Assembly: GCA_963070105.1 (NCBI GenBank)
Contig: OY718803.1
Coordinates: 769,501 to 833,500 of the forward strand
Direction of reading: 5' to 3'
DNA length: 64,000 bases
Origin: Litomosoides sigmodontis
Lineage: Eukaryota; Nematoda; Chromadorea; Rhabditida; Onchocercidae
Translations under genes and position numbers: made by a program
Notes under the pieces: model-generated
The model's input: only the letters and a program-made list of their open reading frames with translations
Told to the model about the DNA's origin: nothing
Databases searched by the model: none
Part shown: in pieces, positions 12,201 through 24,800 of the stretch
Layout of the letters: every line of letters begins with the position of its first letter
Numbering within the stretch: the first letter of the stretch is position 1

Positions 12201-14598
12201 TGGAAAAAATGATCTTTTATGAAATTACAGATTTTTTCTCTCAAAATTTTGTAGCAATTCACATGCGCTATTGGTGCTTCAAAAATAGGTTGTAAAGTGA
12301 GGATGATGCTATCCGGAAGTTTAGGACAATAATGTCTACCTCATTTTCAGCTTCAATCAAGGATCCGGTTAATTTACCGTTGCTTCCGTCTGAGAACGGC
12401 AGGTTTTCCGCTTTTTCCTTCCTCTTTCTAACTGTAGCGAAATTGATTTCTGAAGGAAAAATAATTTAAAGAATTGAAATTTGAAAGTTTCCTGCAACGT
12501 CGTTACTACGCATCATTAATATCGGATAATTGAAGAGTTAAAATTCTAAAAAATCTAAATAGGTCTTAAATGTAAAATTTTACCTATGCAATTGAGTGAT
12601 GCTTGATCTTTTGAAATATTATTTTTTTTAATAACTGTGCTAAATAGAGATGGTTAGGTGAAATGGCGATTTCATTTATTTATGACAGTTTTAATTGGGT
12701 CGGTAGTTTTGTAGTGGAGGTGAAATTGTCAGCTATTTAGGCGGTAAATTTCATTTTAGTCCTTAAAATTTAACTTTAAATTTTTAAAAATCAAAGAAGT
12801 TAATTAGAAAATGCTCTGTACAATTTAGCAATCATTCGATTATGGTTGAAGTTTGCTTGTGAAACTGGTTTCGTGTAAATTTATTTTCGCAACCATTTTT
12901 TGTCACAATTTTCCCCCTTCTTTTTTCAGTTCAACAAACGCCTGCAGTCAAGAATGATTTCGACTTGCCGGAACCTGATCAGCAACTTGATACTGTACCA
13001 CCGAACCGGAATGCTGACGATAACGCACAGTCAACGAAACTGAGAAATGCTCCGTCAACTGCGGAAGCGGTGTTAGTGACAGTGCAACAACCAGCACGCA
13101 ATTCAATTGTAGGTTGCCTGATGCACACGCATGCATTTCACAGAAAATTTATGACGTAACAAAATTTAAATTGTATAAAAATTTACGCAAAAGTGTTGAG
13201 ATCAAAGCGGAAACATTCAAGCTGCGTCTGTTGCATAATGTGGTGGGAATTTAGCACTTTTCAATGATTTCTCTTCCACAACTTCATCCATAGAAGTGAA
13301 ATATGACGATAATAAGGTTTGATTAATTAATTAAGCCAACATTAAAATCGGTCTGTTCATAAAATTTTGCGCAAATTTTTGATTTACATTTCATTAGTAA
13401 TGCAGCATACCTTTCTCTCTTTCTCTCTCTTTCACTGCTATTGTGCTACTGCCCAATCTCTTCAAGGATTAAATTTCAATTATTTAAAAGTTTATTTATT
13501 CTGAAATCATTTATTGCTTGGAAGTACCTTTACGACATGAAAAAATAGGCATTTGTTTAGGTCCATGAAAATTGTTTTTTTTTTTCATTTCAAGGTTATT
13601 ATTTGTTCGGTAAATGAAAATGAGGAAGGTAGATATGCACGCATAAAGTAGTAATTCGTTATTTAATTCCCGCTAACAGAAATTTAACTTAAAATGAAAA
13701 GCTTTTTGTGGTCAAGTAACGCATTCCTTTTCATTTGATTAAAAATCACTTCAAGAAATTTCCATTTTTAGGTAATTAGCGAAATTTTCATTTATTTTTG
13801 TGTGAGTAATTGAGATCTAAATTTGATGAGTAAAATTTATGAGTTGTAAGGTTAAGTTGAAACTGTTGAATAAAAAACATGGAATAAAAAGTTACCAATT
13901 AACATTGAATACTAATTATAATTTCAAAAACGACCTTATCATCATTGCTCGTAGATTTCGAATATTAGTACGGTAGGTGGTGTGACAGCGTATTTTACTC
14001 AATGTAGAATTAAATACTGATAATGATGATTGTGAGGACACGTCATTTTCACGTCATTCTCAGGTTGGTGATGATAGCGATTGTGATTGTGACGATGATA
14101 TGCTGATGAATTGTAGGGTGGACGATGATCTACCAGCAAATCAACAAAACTTGTAGGTTTTGTTCTTCCATTTTTTTTTTAAATAATAAATGAGTCAAGC
14201 AATAAATTCAAATGTTGAATTTTATGCAAATTCGTTTTCTCCAGATTTATTTCTATTAGTGACTTTTATTCCTTTAAATTCTTATTTGTAATATGAAACT
14301 ATTTATTGCAACTAAAATTATTTCAATTTTTCTCTCTGATGAATTTAGAGTTTAAATTTGAACTTACAGTGAGAGCAAGAAAAATGCTTAGGAATAGTAT
14401 AAAATTGCTGCTAAACGAGCTAAGAAATATCAATTAGTGAAATGAAGATTTGAATTTGATAATTTTAGGAGCGCTAAAGCGTCGCCTCAGTCCTCTGCAT
14501 TCAAGGCCAGCAGTTCTCCACCGAAATCACTTCATTGTAAACCGTCGTCAGCCAAAAAAGGAACGCTCATATCAGTACCGTCTCACCAATCCTATTAG
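119..14598 (+). CDS. Neurexin-superfamily receptor, Caspr/NLR-1/ITX-1-like (5' end outside window)
   Basis: Type I membrane receptor of the Caspr branch, expected at cell contacts. About 34 exons give an open product of roughly 1,530 codons. Order: LamG-a (119-222, 508-598, 713-748, 831-1034, 1149-1309), EGF (to 1798), LamG-b (1926-2020, 2301-2464, 2819-2932, 3137-3257), acidic insert (3334-3534), degenerate EGF (3687-3768), fibrinogen-like domain (3954-4161, 4288-4380, 4609-4709, 5098-5250), LamG-c (5338-5382, 5718-5886, 6338-6472), EGF (6739-6950), LamG-d (7441-7592, 7964-8054, 8296-8448, 8689-8922), EGF (9225-9386), LamG-e (9932-10115, 10367-10517, 10680-10842, 11292-11447, 11622-11699), transmembrane (12049-12165), tail (12930-13108, 14064-14152, 14469-14598). 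The fibrinogen-like block before LamG-c is the Caspr hallmark and separates it from classical neurexin. The TAG stop ends a Ser/Lys-rich tail in ...SHQSY. The N-terminal discoidin part, if present, lies to the left. NLR-1 versus ITX-1 orthology cannot be decided here. Confidence 0.9.
261..288. repeat. (CT)14 microsatellite
   Basis: Perfect CT run in the intron between the first two visible exons of the neurexin-like gene, on the coding strand. It lies about 220 nt before the next acceptor. Confidence 0.95.
3954..5250 (+). other. Fibrinogen-like (Caspr-type) domain exons
   Basis: Four exons whose phases close exactly. The translation carries a Cys-containing start (WNCDEIY), the IDPDGPGPLPE segment that matches the IDPDGSGPLGPF region of Caspr proteins, CACQSNKCK, CNCDDGG and LGPLVC. 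These line up in order with the fibrinogen C-like region between the EGF and third LamG of vertebrate Casprs. This is the strongest single argument for calling the gene Caspr-like. Alignment is from memory, not from a search. Confidence 0.85.
12049..14598 (+). other. Transmembrane helix and cytoplasmic tail of the neurexin-like receptor
   Basis: Exon 12049-12165 encodes a hydrophobic run (IPFSITLIIVIIFVGIFLF) followed by SKCSEWEQLS, a typical stop-transfer exit. The exon ends in phase 1 and joins 12930 in frame. The tail is about 145 residues: an Asp/Pro/Gln-rich part, an Asp/Cys-rich exon at 14064-14152, and a last exon rich in Ser, Lys and Pro ending ...SHQSY. I do not see the basic juxtamembrane protein-4.1-binding motif or the EYYV/EYFI-like PDZ ligand of vertebrate neurexins and Casprs. 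Confidence 0.75.
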
Positions 14599-16076
<1,478 letters not shown>

Positions 16077-17382
16077 TTACAGAACGATAACAAATTTAGC
16101 GGAATAACCACTAGTTTCCTTGTTACTGAAATAATTTACTGTTTGTGTTTGAGCGTCGTTTGCTAGTCGCTGTGTAATTCGTACGGCATCATCGTGCACA
16201 CAACCATTGCTACCTATACTTTTCGTTAGATCTGAAAGAATTAAATTTAAATTTTGAAGTTTTATACAATCTAAAAATGAGGTGTAAATTAGGAACAAAA
16301 AAAAAGCATGTATGGAGGAAAAGAAATTTTTTTTTATCGTTCTAAAAGCTCATAGGAGTTTTCAATTAGAATGCTCTTCGCTTTTTTTTTTCTTTCCTCC
16401 TCTCTTCGTTTCAACATAAAAGTGAAAAATTTTTAAATTATTTTTGGCTTTAAAAAAAAACCACAAAATTTTCAAATTATTATTTATGATTTTTTTTTTG
16501 TCAAGAGCTGTTTCTCAGCTAGCAATGATTCAGTAATTGTGCAAAAATAGAAGTATTGTTATTGTTGTTTTGTATTAATTTGGGGAAAAAAGTAATATCA
16601 CAAATATCACACATGCATATATTATATATCCATGTAATTAGCATAATTTGAAACAAAACAATTGATGCATTTTTGAGGGTAAATTGATTATTTCGAAGTG
16701 AAATACGTCATGATAATTATGTTGCAATTATGCGACTCATTAGGGGACGTTATTGTACGCCAAAACTGTACCAACGATTAGCTATAATCTGTTCAAATGA
16801 TTTTGCGAGTAAGATAAATTTTAAGTAGTTTTTAAGACATGAACTTTCCAGTACAGTATCCTCGTATTTCAAATCTCTTGGACATAATATTGAAGGTTTC
16901 AGACGTATCTTACAAAAACTTAAAGAAGGAATACCGGTCACTTGAGTTGCAGTTATCAGATCGAGGTAAAAGTTTCAATCATGAAATACACTTTTTTTTT
17001 AAAACACTAATAACTGGAAAACTAAATTCGATACGTGCTTTTCTTAAATATAATGAATTTAAATAACAATGTACCATTTCTTTTCCAATTATTATAATCA
17101 TTTATGCATCTGAGATAATTACACACTTTTTTCTTTTTTTTTTTAAAAAAAAGGACTTCTTTTTAGTTTCGTTCAGAAATTTTACAAACATTGCATGACA
17201 ATTCATATTTCTTAGTACCGTAAAGCAGGAAGACTGTTAGTTTCCAACGGAAAGTTGTAAGTGAAAACTGACTCATTTCCTCAGCACATTTGATAATCGG
17301 TTTCAGGATCTTCATCCGGTCACGAGGAACTGTCGAGGCGTCGTGCACCGTAACAGAACTGCCTTTGCTATTCCTGTATTTT
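16077..17382 (-). other. Candidate 3'-terminal exons of the Aster-like gene
   Basis: Two minus-strand open segments follow good acceptors. 17382-17163 is preceded by CTGCAG and begins KYRNSKGSS, with a moderately hydrophobic WKLTVFLLYG later. 16231-16077 is preceded by TTTCAG, reads DLTKSIGSNGC first and ends FVIVL-stop. A GG|GTACGC donor inside the exon at 18258-18023 would join the first in frame, and a G|GTACTA donor would join the second. This would replace the early stop at 18023 and give a longer C-terminus. I do not recognise the residues, and there is no unmistakable transmembrane helix, so the link remains a guess. Confidence 0.35.
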
Positions 17383-17629
17383 CTGCAGATATAAATGACT
17401 TGCAAACACTTTTATATTCCAAAAAAATACGAATATTCAAAAAAAAGCACGATAAAATAATGTGCGAATAATAAAACTAATTCAACAGCCTCTTTTTTTT
17501 CCTAAATAAAATCTCATAGATACCTAAAAAATGGCAAAAAATTTTCACATCAAAAATTTCGATAGCAAAATGATTCATTTAGTTATTCTGCTCATATTTC
17601 TAATTTAAATGACAAGCTACAAGTATAAC

Positions 17630-17794
17630 AAAGAGATGACTTCTTGATAATTTTTTTTTGTCCTACAAAAGGAAATACTTCATGATATAAGTAATTTTTG
17701 TAAACAAAGAGATGACTAAGAAAGAGATGACTTCTTGATAATTTTTTTTTGTCCTACAAAAGGAAATACTTCATGATACAAGTAATTTTTGTAA
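17630..17794. repeat. 91-bp-period tandem duplication
   Basis: Two 74-bp copies (17630-17703 and 17721-17794) differ at a single base (ATAT versus ATAC). They are joined by a short stretch that repeats the AAAGAGATGACT start once more. This is a recent local duplication in the 3' flank or a late intron of the Aster-like gene. Confidence 0.93.
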
Positions 17795-18022
17795 ATTCAA
17801 AAAGTCATCGCTCTAATAAGGAGCATTGAAAAAGTTGTAAAATTATAGAACAATGAAACAAAGAATAGATGGAAGAGATCGCAACAAACATTTGCTAATT
17901 AATAATTAAAAGATTATTTCTGTAACTTTTTTCATTAAAAAAATATATTCGAATAAACCATTAGTAATAATTTACAAAACTGAAATATATTATTCCACAA
18001 TTGATGTGCGCCTAAGCAGTCT

Positions 18023-21000
18023 CTATTTATTCTTTTTAGACTTTCCAATTTGTACAACTCTAGCAGATGGAAATGAAATATCGATATTAGCGTACCCATT
18101 TAGCAATTTATTTGAGAGAAAATTGCTGCTCATACTGGTCGTTGCTTCCGACTCTGATACGGTAGTTTGTTTCAGCTCTTCACATAGTAATTTTAACGTT
18201 TCTTTTAGTACTGTATAATGCGTTTCTAATCCACTATAGCTACTTTTTTCAATTATTCCTGAAACAATGACTGCTGGTACTAGGAAGGACAAAAAGTACA
18301 ATATACTTGTTTGAAATTAATATTAAATATATATCTCTGCATGTTATTATATCGCTGTATTCAAAAAAATGAAAAAGTATTACACATGACGGAACCAGCA
18401 ATATCATACTGTACTTGTTATTCGTATGATACGTAACTTTCTACGGTTAGGTATGCTTGAAAAAAACAAAGAAAACAGATACTGTCAATTTGTAACATCG
18501 TTTAAAATATTTCTACGTCATAAGTGGACATTATAAGTGGAAGAGAAATATAGGGAAATAAAACGTTATAAAGGACAGTATTACAGTAGAGCAGTAATAA
18601 TACTGTATTATTATGAAAGCGATCCTATCGTTACTCTCTTCAGTGATATTTCAATTTTTTTGTTACCCAAAATTTCCGGTTAAAATGAAATTCAAACATT
18701 TACCTTTAACGATGCCCCAAATATTTTTCTTCTGTGTCATTGCACCGTGTACAAGTAATCTGGAATGTGTGTGACTTGAACGAATTACGCAATAATTACA
18801 TTGAATGATGAAGTGATCAGCATACGGTATGCCCTCATTTTGAATCTCTTTCGTCACGCTGAATCCATCATTAGGACCGTGAAATGTGCGGCACGTCTGA
18901 AGATGATGACATGAGGTAGATGACGTTTGCTGATATAAGCAAGAAACGTATGCCACTAACGTTTGATGGCGTAAGGCGAGAATGTGATATATAAATATAC
19001 TCTCTGAACTTTCGCTTTACTCTAAAAAACCCTAAAAAAGGATAGAGTAAACAAAAAAAAATAAAAGGCTACGGTTCTGCTTGTTGCGTTGAAATTTTTT
19101 AAGCAAAGTAATTTCTATCGCAATTCATGAAAAATAAAAATAGCTGAAATGAATAACCTGTTTTTCAGTAACTGATATACTCTTTGGACCTAAAACATTC
19201 GTCAGTGCCATATTATAGGTTACTGTTCGTACAGTTACAGTAGAATTTTCCGGTATCCACGATGTAGCCTTGTAACCTAGGAATACGTGGCATAATTAAC
19301 TGGCAAAATGCTTACAACATCATAGCTGTAATCGATGAAAGCTGATATTTTGTGAATGTGAACAAAATTATCCATTCAACTAAATTGCAAAATTAAAATT
19401 GAGAAAAACAAATTTGAAATAAATGAGAAAAGTTAGAATTGAAAAAAAATGAGATATCAAAAAGCGCAAACAAAACTTACCACTTACAGTGTTCAACATT
19501 CTTGCGTGTGCTGAAATTTTATGCAAAAAAAAATCAAATGTATTTGCATCACTTGTCAAATTTTAAATTGCAAGAAACATTTGATGAATTTGACAGGAAA
19601 TTTTTCAAATGGAAATTTTAAATTACTGACTAATTGATTTTCGAAATTCAAGCATTACCCGCTTTGTTGACAATTTCTTCCAAGTGATGATACCATGGTG
19701 TTGGTGAGAAGAGAATTGTAAAAAGTTGCTCTGTTGTTAGAGGATACACTTCGTCTATAAATAATCGGCCTAAATGTGACTGACACTGACAATGAACTTT
19801 TGCTTCTGGAAAAAAAGTAAAATAAAATTATGCGCAAAGATAATTAAAAAATCATTATTATCATATTTCAAACTATTTTACCAAATTTTACCGAGCAAAA
19901 AGTTAAGATTTAATTGATTTCGTTAAAGAGAATATTTTAATGCTCAATAGAACAATGTAGTGTGCCATTAGTGAATAAAAGTTTTTGTTTGCTTCAAAAT
20001 TTTTTTTGCGTTTTGTTTTTTTAAAAAATTATAAGCAATAAAAGTTTGATTGTTTTTGCAAAAATTGTTGGTAATAAATTTTAGTAAACACATCGCTTAA
20101 AACATTGCAAAAAAAAGATGAAATTAAACGCAAAATTTCCTTTTTGAATAAAATTTTATAAGAATTATAATAAATTTTCTTCTGTGAAATAAAAAACGAG
20201 AGAGAAAAAAAAAACTTTGAAAAGAAAGAGTGAAACTTCCTACTGATATTATCAATGGAGTCTGACATTGTTGTTGGTGATTGTACCGATGAAACTGTTG
20301 CACACGTCACTTCTGATAACAATTCATTTCTACAATTAAAAAATTCAATTCCTAAATTTTCTTTTGTCAAGAAGAAAAATTTTAAGCGTTTGCAGTAAAA
20401 TATAAAATCAAAAAAAAAGCGCCTCGCTAACAAGATCAATTTTACTTCACTCATTACACGAATGGTTTTCATTACTGGAACTCTTCCTTTAATACTAATT
20501 TACCATTAATTAGATGCAACGATAATTTTTTTATAACTTAACATTAAAATATAGTAAACTAAAATCGAATTATTTGCACTACCTAATATTAGTTATTGAA
20601 TTTCATTACTAGTAATTAGTTTAAGGTATCTACTTTAAAAGGTTTCGCTATTACTTCCCTAAACTTTTTACATTGAAATTTTACTTTCCCCTCAATGTAA
20701 TTTCACGTCCAATTTTACCATTCCGTTTAAATGCAAATCTTCATTTCATATCCAATCTTCATCTTTTTAAGTATAAATTGTTGAAATTTCAAAATGGAAA
20801 CAAACACTGGGAGAAATATTTGGTCCATTCCATTGCCATCACTAATATCATTGGACGAGTGACCGTCACCCAATTTCTCCACCAATCTTTCCTGCTCCTC
20901 TCGCATAATATCATTTCCATTCAACACATCCTGTAAAACACTTCATTCATTAATTTCACAAATTGCAGAGAGGCATTACTCATTTACTTATTACTGATCA

Positions 21001-21809
21001 CGTGTGCATATATTACATATAAATAAGTTAACTCTTTCATCTTCACTTTTCCTTTCTACCGGTAGCACTGTATTCTTTTACAAATTCGATACTAAAATTT
21101 CCATCCATCATAGTAGCTCCAATTAGCTACAGCGCTAATTAACACGTAAAACTTGCAAGCGGTGTAGCTAAAAATTTCGAACGTTTTATGCCTGCCTGCA
21201 GTTGCAGTTTGCTTACCGCTAAACCGTTAACTTGCAAAGATTTTATGCCACTCACATTGTTGTGATATTTTGAAGGAATTTTATTTCTAAAAATGTATAA
21301 TTCCGCATTTGTGTATAATTCCGCTAGATAAGATGACATTTCTGCTTCCATTTAAATATTAAAATTTTCTAATTAACAAAATTTAACTGATATATTTTAC
21401 AAAATTATGCAGTTATCAATTTTTTTTTTAATTTAAAAATTAAACAATTAAGAGAAACAAAAAAGAAAAAAATACTAACACACACATACACACACACACA
21501 CGCGTATACGCACGCATGCGCGTATAAACACGTATTACGAGGAGGAGAAATGACAGGGAAGCAAAAACGGTGCACTAAGGCCTACGTTTTCCTTTTATCA
21601 GTTGAAAGCCGCCAATGCAAAACAAGAGAGACGTTGGAGACGAAATGAAAAAAACAGGACAACGTGAACGGATCGACTGGATGGATGGATGGATGGAAGC
21701 GATGGGGAACATTTATTGATTCACATCTTTCATGACGGTGAGTGAATTTTGAGGCTAAGAGAAACAACATGAACGGTTTTCCCGGTCGATAGAGGATGAA
21801 TGACTGATT

Positions 21810-21840
<31 letters not shown>

Positions 21841-24800
21841 CGAGAGAGCGAGAGAGAGAGAGGAAAATGGCAAATACCGGAAAGGATTTTAAGAGAGATG
21901 ATTGCAGTAAAATAAAATGAAAAAGACATCTCACTGATTCCTGTCCACTTTCTTAACTTTTTTTTTTCAATCCATCCTCTTCATTTAGTTGCTCATTAAA
22001 GATATCACTGCTAAAAAGAAAGAGAAATGAAAATTGGAATTTGAAATTTCTAAATTTCGAATTTATACGGGTGTTTCTCTTTTTTTTTTATTTCGAAGCA
22101 AAAATAACGAATTTAGGATGAATTTTATAAAGCATAGCAATGAGAGAGGAAATAAGTTGAATTATCGTGAAGGTTAATTAACACCATTACTACAAGCCAA
22201 CGTGGCATTTCAATAAATTTTTCTTCTTGGTAATGATGAATCGAGCGACGATTACTTATCATTTATTTAAATTAAATTACGAAACAACAAAGAGCTGGCT
22301 GGCAGTATAGTCACTCTCCTCAAAAGTAAATTATGCTTTGAGAATTAAAAAATTTTTTGGAATTTAAATGCCACAAAATAATTTGACAGAAGTAAAATTG
22401 ATTACTTTAGTTGGAAAGAAATAAATTATTGTAATTTCCGGAAAAAAGAAAAGCAAACGGATGCATTAATAATTAATAAAAGTTAATTGTTTAGTTTAGT
22501 ATGAAGTAGAGAAACACAAGAAATGGAAAACGAATTTTTAATGAAATTTTAGAAAGGAATGAAAAAGTGAAAACAAATAGAATTCTCCCACATTTGAAAT
22601 ATTGAAATGAATTATTATGTGTAGAAACTAACAGGAACAAAAACAGAAATTTCATTTCAATTCAAAAGAGCAAAAATACGTGAAACGTGAACAATTATCC
22701 TTTTTTTCTTCTCCATGAAAAACTACACATTGAGAAGCACAATGCATCTTTTAAATGAAATTGTTGCTTTAGAAGAGCTTAATTTTAAGTTCTTACTTAA
22801 ACTTACTATTTTTTGTATTTCTTTTTACAATTTATTTTCAGCTGTAACCAATTAATAATTTAATTACCATTTCAATGTCTTCCATTCAACTCTTTCTTTT
22901 CACCGAAAATGTTGCAGTCATAAAAAAAAAGCGAGATGTGTCACTGTTGACAGTTATTACTTGCATTTTTTTGATGATATTTTTTGAACATATGGAAAAT
23001 TTCAATTTGTTTGAGGAGTTCGTTGAAGAAATAGTCCACGCTAAATGGAATGCTTTAAGGATTGAACGAAAATTACTTTGAGAACATTTGTTTACTACTT
23101 ATTTTTAAGTGTTAATTTAATCACTTAGACGAATTATGAAAAAGACAATAAGTTAGATAAGCTGAAATAAACTTAAGACTTGATGAGAGATTATGATTGC
23201 TCAGGCTTAAATAATTTAACCAATGATCTCATCTGCTTTTCATGATCATAGAGAAGATTGATTTCAGATGAGAGCTGAATAATACAAGCCTGAAATAATC
23301 ATTGCCTAACAGTTTGATGAATCAGAGGTTAAATTTATCACTTGGTGCAATTAATTTACCAAGAACTTCTAATTAAAACTTTTTATTGTCAACAATGCAT
23401 ATGTTGGAAATCAAAAATGCGAAATATTTAAACGCAACTTTGCAATTAATTATTTAATTATCCATCCTTTTCACTTTTTTTTCCAAATGCCAACAAACTG
23501 CCAAAAATTGTGAGAATTTAGTAAGCGTTTTTTTTTGAAAGCAATAAAATTCACATCGCTTTTGTGAAAAAAGAAATGAAACAATAAAGAATTAGTTTGA
23601 TGAAAGAAGAAATGCCGAAGTTCAATGAATCTCAGATGTTTTTTTTTCTTATTTAATCAAATTAAGCAAAGAAAGAGATGATGGATAAAACGAAGAATTA
23701 ATTGAAAGTAATAATTAATGGAATGTTATTTAGGTTAATTGATGCATACAGATTGATCGGAATAGAGAAACCATTGATTAGTCAGGAAATTGGTTAAATT
23801 AACAAATGAAATCGATAAAATTACTTAATTAAACCTAAATGTAATAGGTAAATTTCAGATGATACAAATTTCCAGCAAATTTCAAACAAACATTTAAATT
23901 GAAAAATTTAATTATTTAATTGAATCTTACCTTTTTGCTGTTATTCCGCAGTGCAATCGTAGTATGCCATAAGTGGCAAAGATCTTTGAAAATATGCTTT
24001 TTTGTAGTAAAACGAAATTTTCTTCCTGCCATTTCAATCTGAAATATTTCAGTTAGCGCATTAATTTCACTGCTACATTCACTTTGATGACATCTCTCAG
24101 AACGAACCAATCCAATGAGTCAATAATTTCAGAATTGTTTACTGAATATGAAAATGAAATGAATTTTTTCCTCTTCATCTCTCGCGCTCTTCATCTCTTT
24201 TTTGCATTGCCTTGTAACAAATAGATTATGCAACCAATAATTACCATTAATTATGCAAATTTTAAGTAGCTATCTAATAGATGTCTAATTTAGCCTAACC
24301 AATAAGGCAATGAAATTTTGAATTAAATTGAAAAAAGATTCTAATTATTTCTTGAAAAGGGAAAAAATGACGGATTTCCTGGCTCACTAAATCTTCCGGA
24401 AAATATGACAGATTTTTTGCTTACATGCTTTTCCTTTCCAAAAAAAAAACACCTCGACAATCACATGGCAAATTTTCGAAATACAAAAAAATACATACAG
24501 CAAGTTTTCCAAAAAAAAATCTTGATTTTAAAAAATTAAAATTACCACAAATTCGATGTAATAAAACATTGCCCCAAATATTTCTGCATTGTCTAATCCT
24601 TTCGTTGATCAATTCTATTATTTAAATGTGATAAGTCGAATTAAAATTAAAGGAGAGAAAGAGACGAAGGCGAGAGAGAGAGAGAGAGAGAAATAGTTGA
24701 TAAAAATTAATTTGGTTTTTTTTGTTGCACTGCAAAAATGGCATCTTCAAATTCTGTGTAAAAGGATCATTGAATTTTTTCTTGTCCATTTAGTTATATA

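Noticed and set aside
12351..12402. Open segment after TTTTCAG in the receptor tail (ASIKDPVNLPLL)
   Set aside because: It leaves the wrong phase for the exon at 12,930, whereas 12,165 to 12,930 joins in frame. It could be an alternative exon at most.
21582..21929. 115-codon minus ORF with Leu-Ser runs
   Set aside because: Produced by the GA microsatellite; low complexity.
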